Below are positions 63,691 through 64,000 of a stretch of 64,000 nucleotides of DNA, in pieces. The DNA lies in contig NZ_LR215035.1 of NCBI RefSeq assembly GCF_900660655.1, positions 806,001 to 870,000 of the forward strand. Reading direction: 5' to 3'. The notes beneath the pieces are model-generated. The model did not search any database. It saw nothing but the letters and a program-made list of their open reading frames with translations, and was not told the DNA's origin. The translations under genes and the position numbers were made by a program. Source of the DNA: Mycoplasmopsis anatis. Lineage in GTDB: Bacteria; Bacillota_I; Bacilli_A; Mycoplasmatales; Metamycoplasmataceae. Numbering within the stretch: position 1 is the stretch's first letter; each line of letters opens with the position of its first letter.

Positions 63691-64000
<310 letters not shown>

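Overview
This window comes from a wall-less bacterium of the class Mollicutes, most likely a mycoplasma of the hominis group. The DNA is very AT-rich, nearly every protein-coding gene reads UGA as tryptophan (genetic code 4), and the only Trp tRNA seen has a UCA anticodon. Surface lipoproteins are abundant, and the ribosomal-protein, tRNA and rRNA genes are those of a small Mollicute genome. All coordinates below assume code 4, so many proteins are longer than a standard-code translation shows.

Layout. 1-4332: the end of an ABC permease, its ATPase and three overlapping lipoproteins. 4448-6183 (minus): rpsB-tsf. 6465-9765: a His-rich lipoprotein, a small membrane protein, RNase P RNA, an S1-domain protein and a full-length but catalytically erased glucose-6-phosphate isomerase relative. 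9786-14946 (minus): a run ezrA-thiI-small TM protein-cdaM-mgtE. 15158-15983: rpsD and rpmE. 16228-19272: a 1014-residue coiled-coil surface protein flanked by similar 33-bp repeats and long A/T tracts. 19420-19733: four tRNAs. 19861-23437 (minus): rsmD and a frameshifted UvrD helicase/RecB-like nuclease/DnaQ exonuclease. 23595-31267: transketolase, OppA-OppB-OppC without ATPases, and a frameshifted hydrolase. 31333-33170: an IS1634-type element with a 112-bp target duplication. 33212-38430: YitT, tmcAL, a glycosyltransferase, rpmF, ruvAB. 38461-41509 (minus): rpsL-rpsG-fusA. 41678-47303: membrane proteins, an RluD-type pseudouridine synthase, NADH oxidase, a phosphodiesterase, a PQ-loop protein, rpmB. 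47509-51230: proS, three unknown genes, acpP and tRNA-Trp, an order I recall from the M. genitalium MG283-MG287 block. 51276-55433: gpsA, tig, ptsI. 55743-59571 (minus): lipoprotein-ileS-lspA. 59684-60373: eight tRNAs. 60536-64000 (minus): 23S rRNA and the 3' part of 16S rRNA, with no 5S gene next to them.

Most of the window is housekeeping: translation, protein folding and lipoprotein maturation (LspA, serving the lipoproteins seen here), division (EzrA), c-di-AMP signalling beside a Mg2+ channel, and recombination (RuvAB). Sugar metabolism looks altered. PTS enzyme I and transketolase are intact, but the isomerase relative has lost its active site, which suggests a lineage with reduced glycolysis.

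The strongest signals for follow-up are these: the pseudo-isomerase; a recurring promoter layout in which the -10 box ends 6-7 nt before the ATG (12 genes, implying leaderless mRNAs), including a 22-bp divergent promoter with overlapping -10 boxes; the helicase-nuclease-exonuclease locus; and the IS with its long duplication. Frame breaks at short homopolymers recur in three or four genes and may be sequencing errors, decay or slippage; sequence alone cannot decide.
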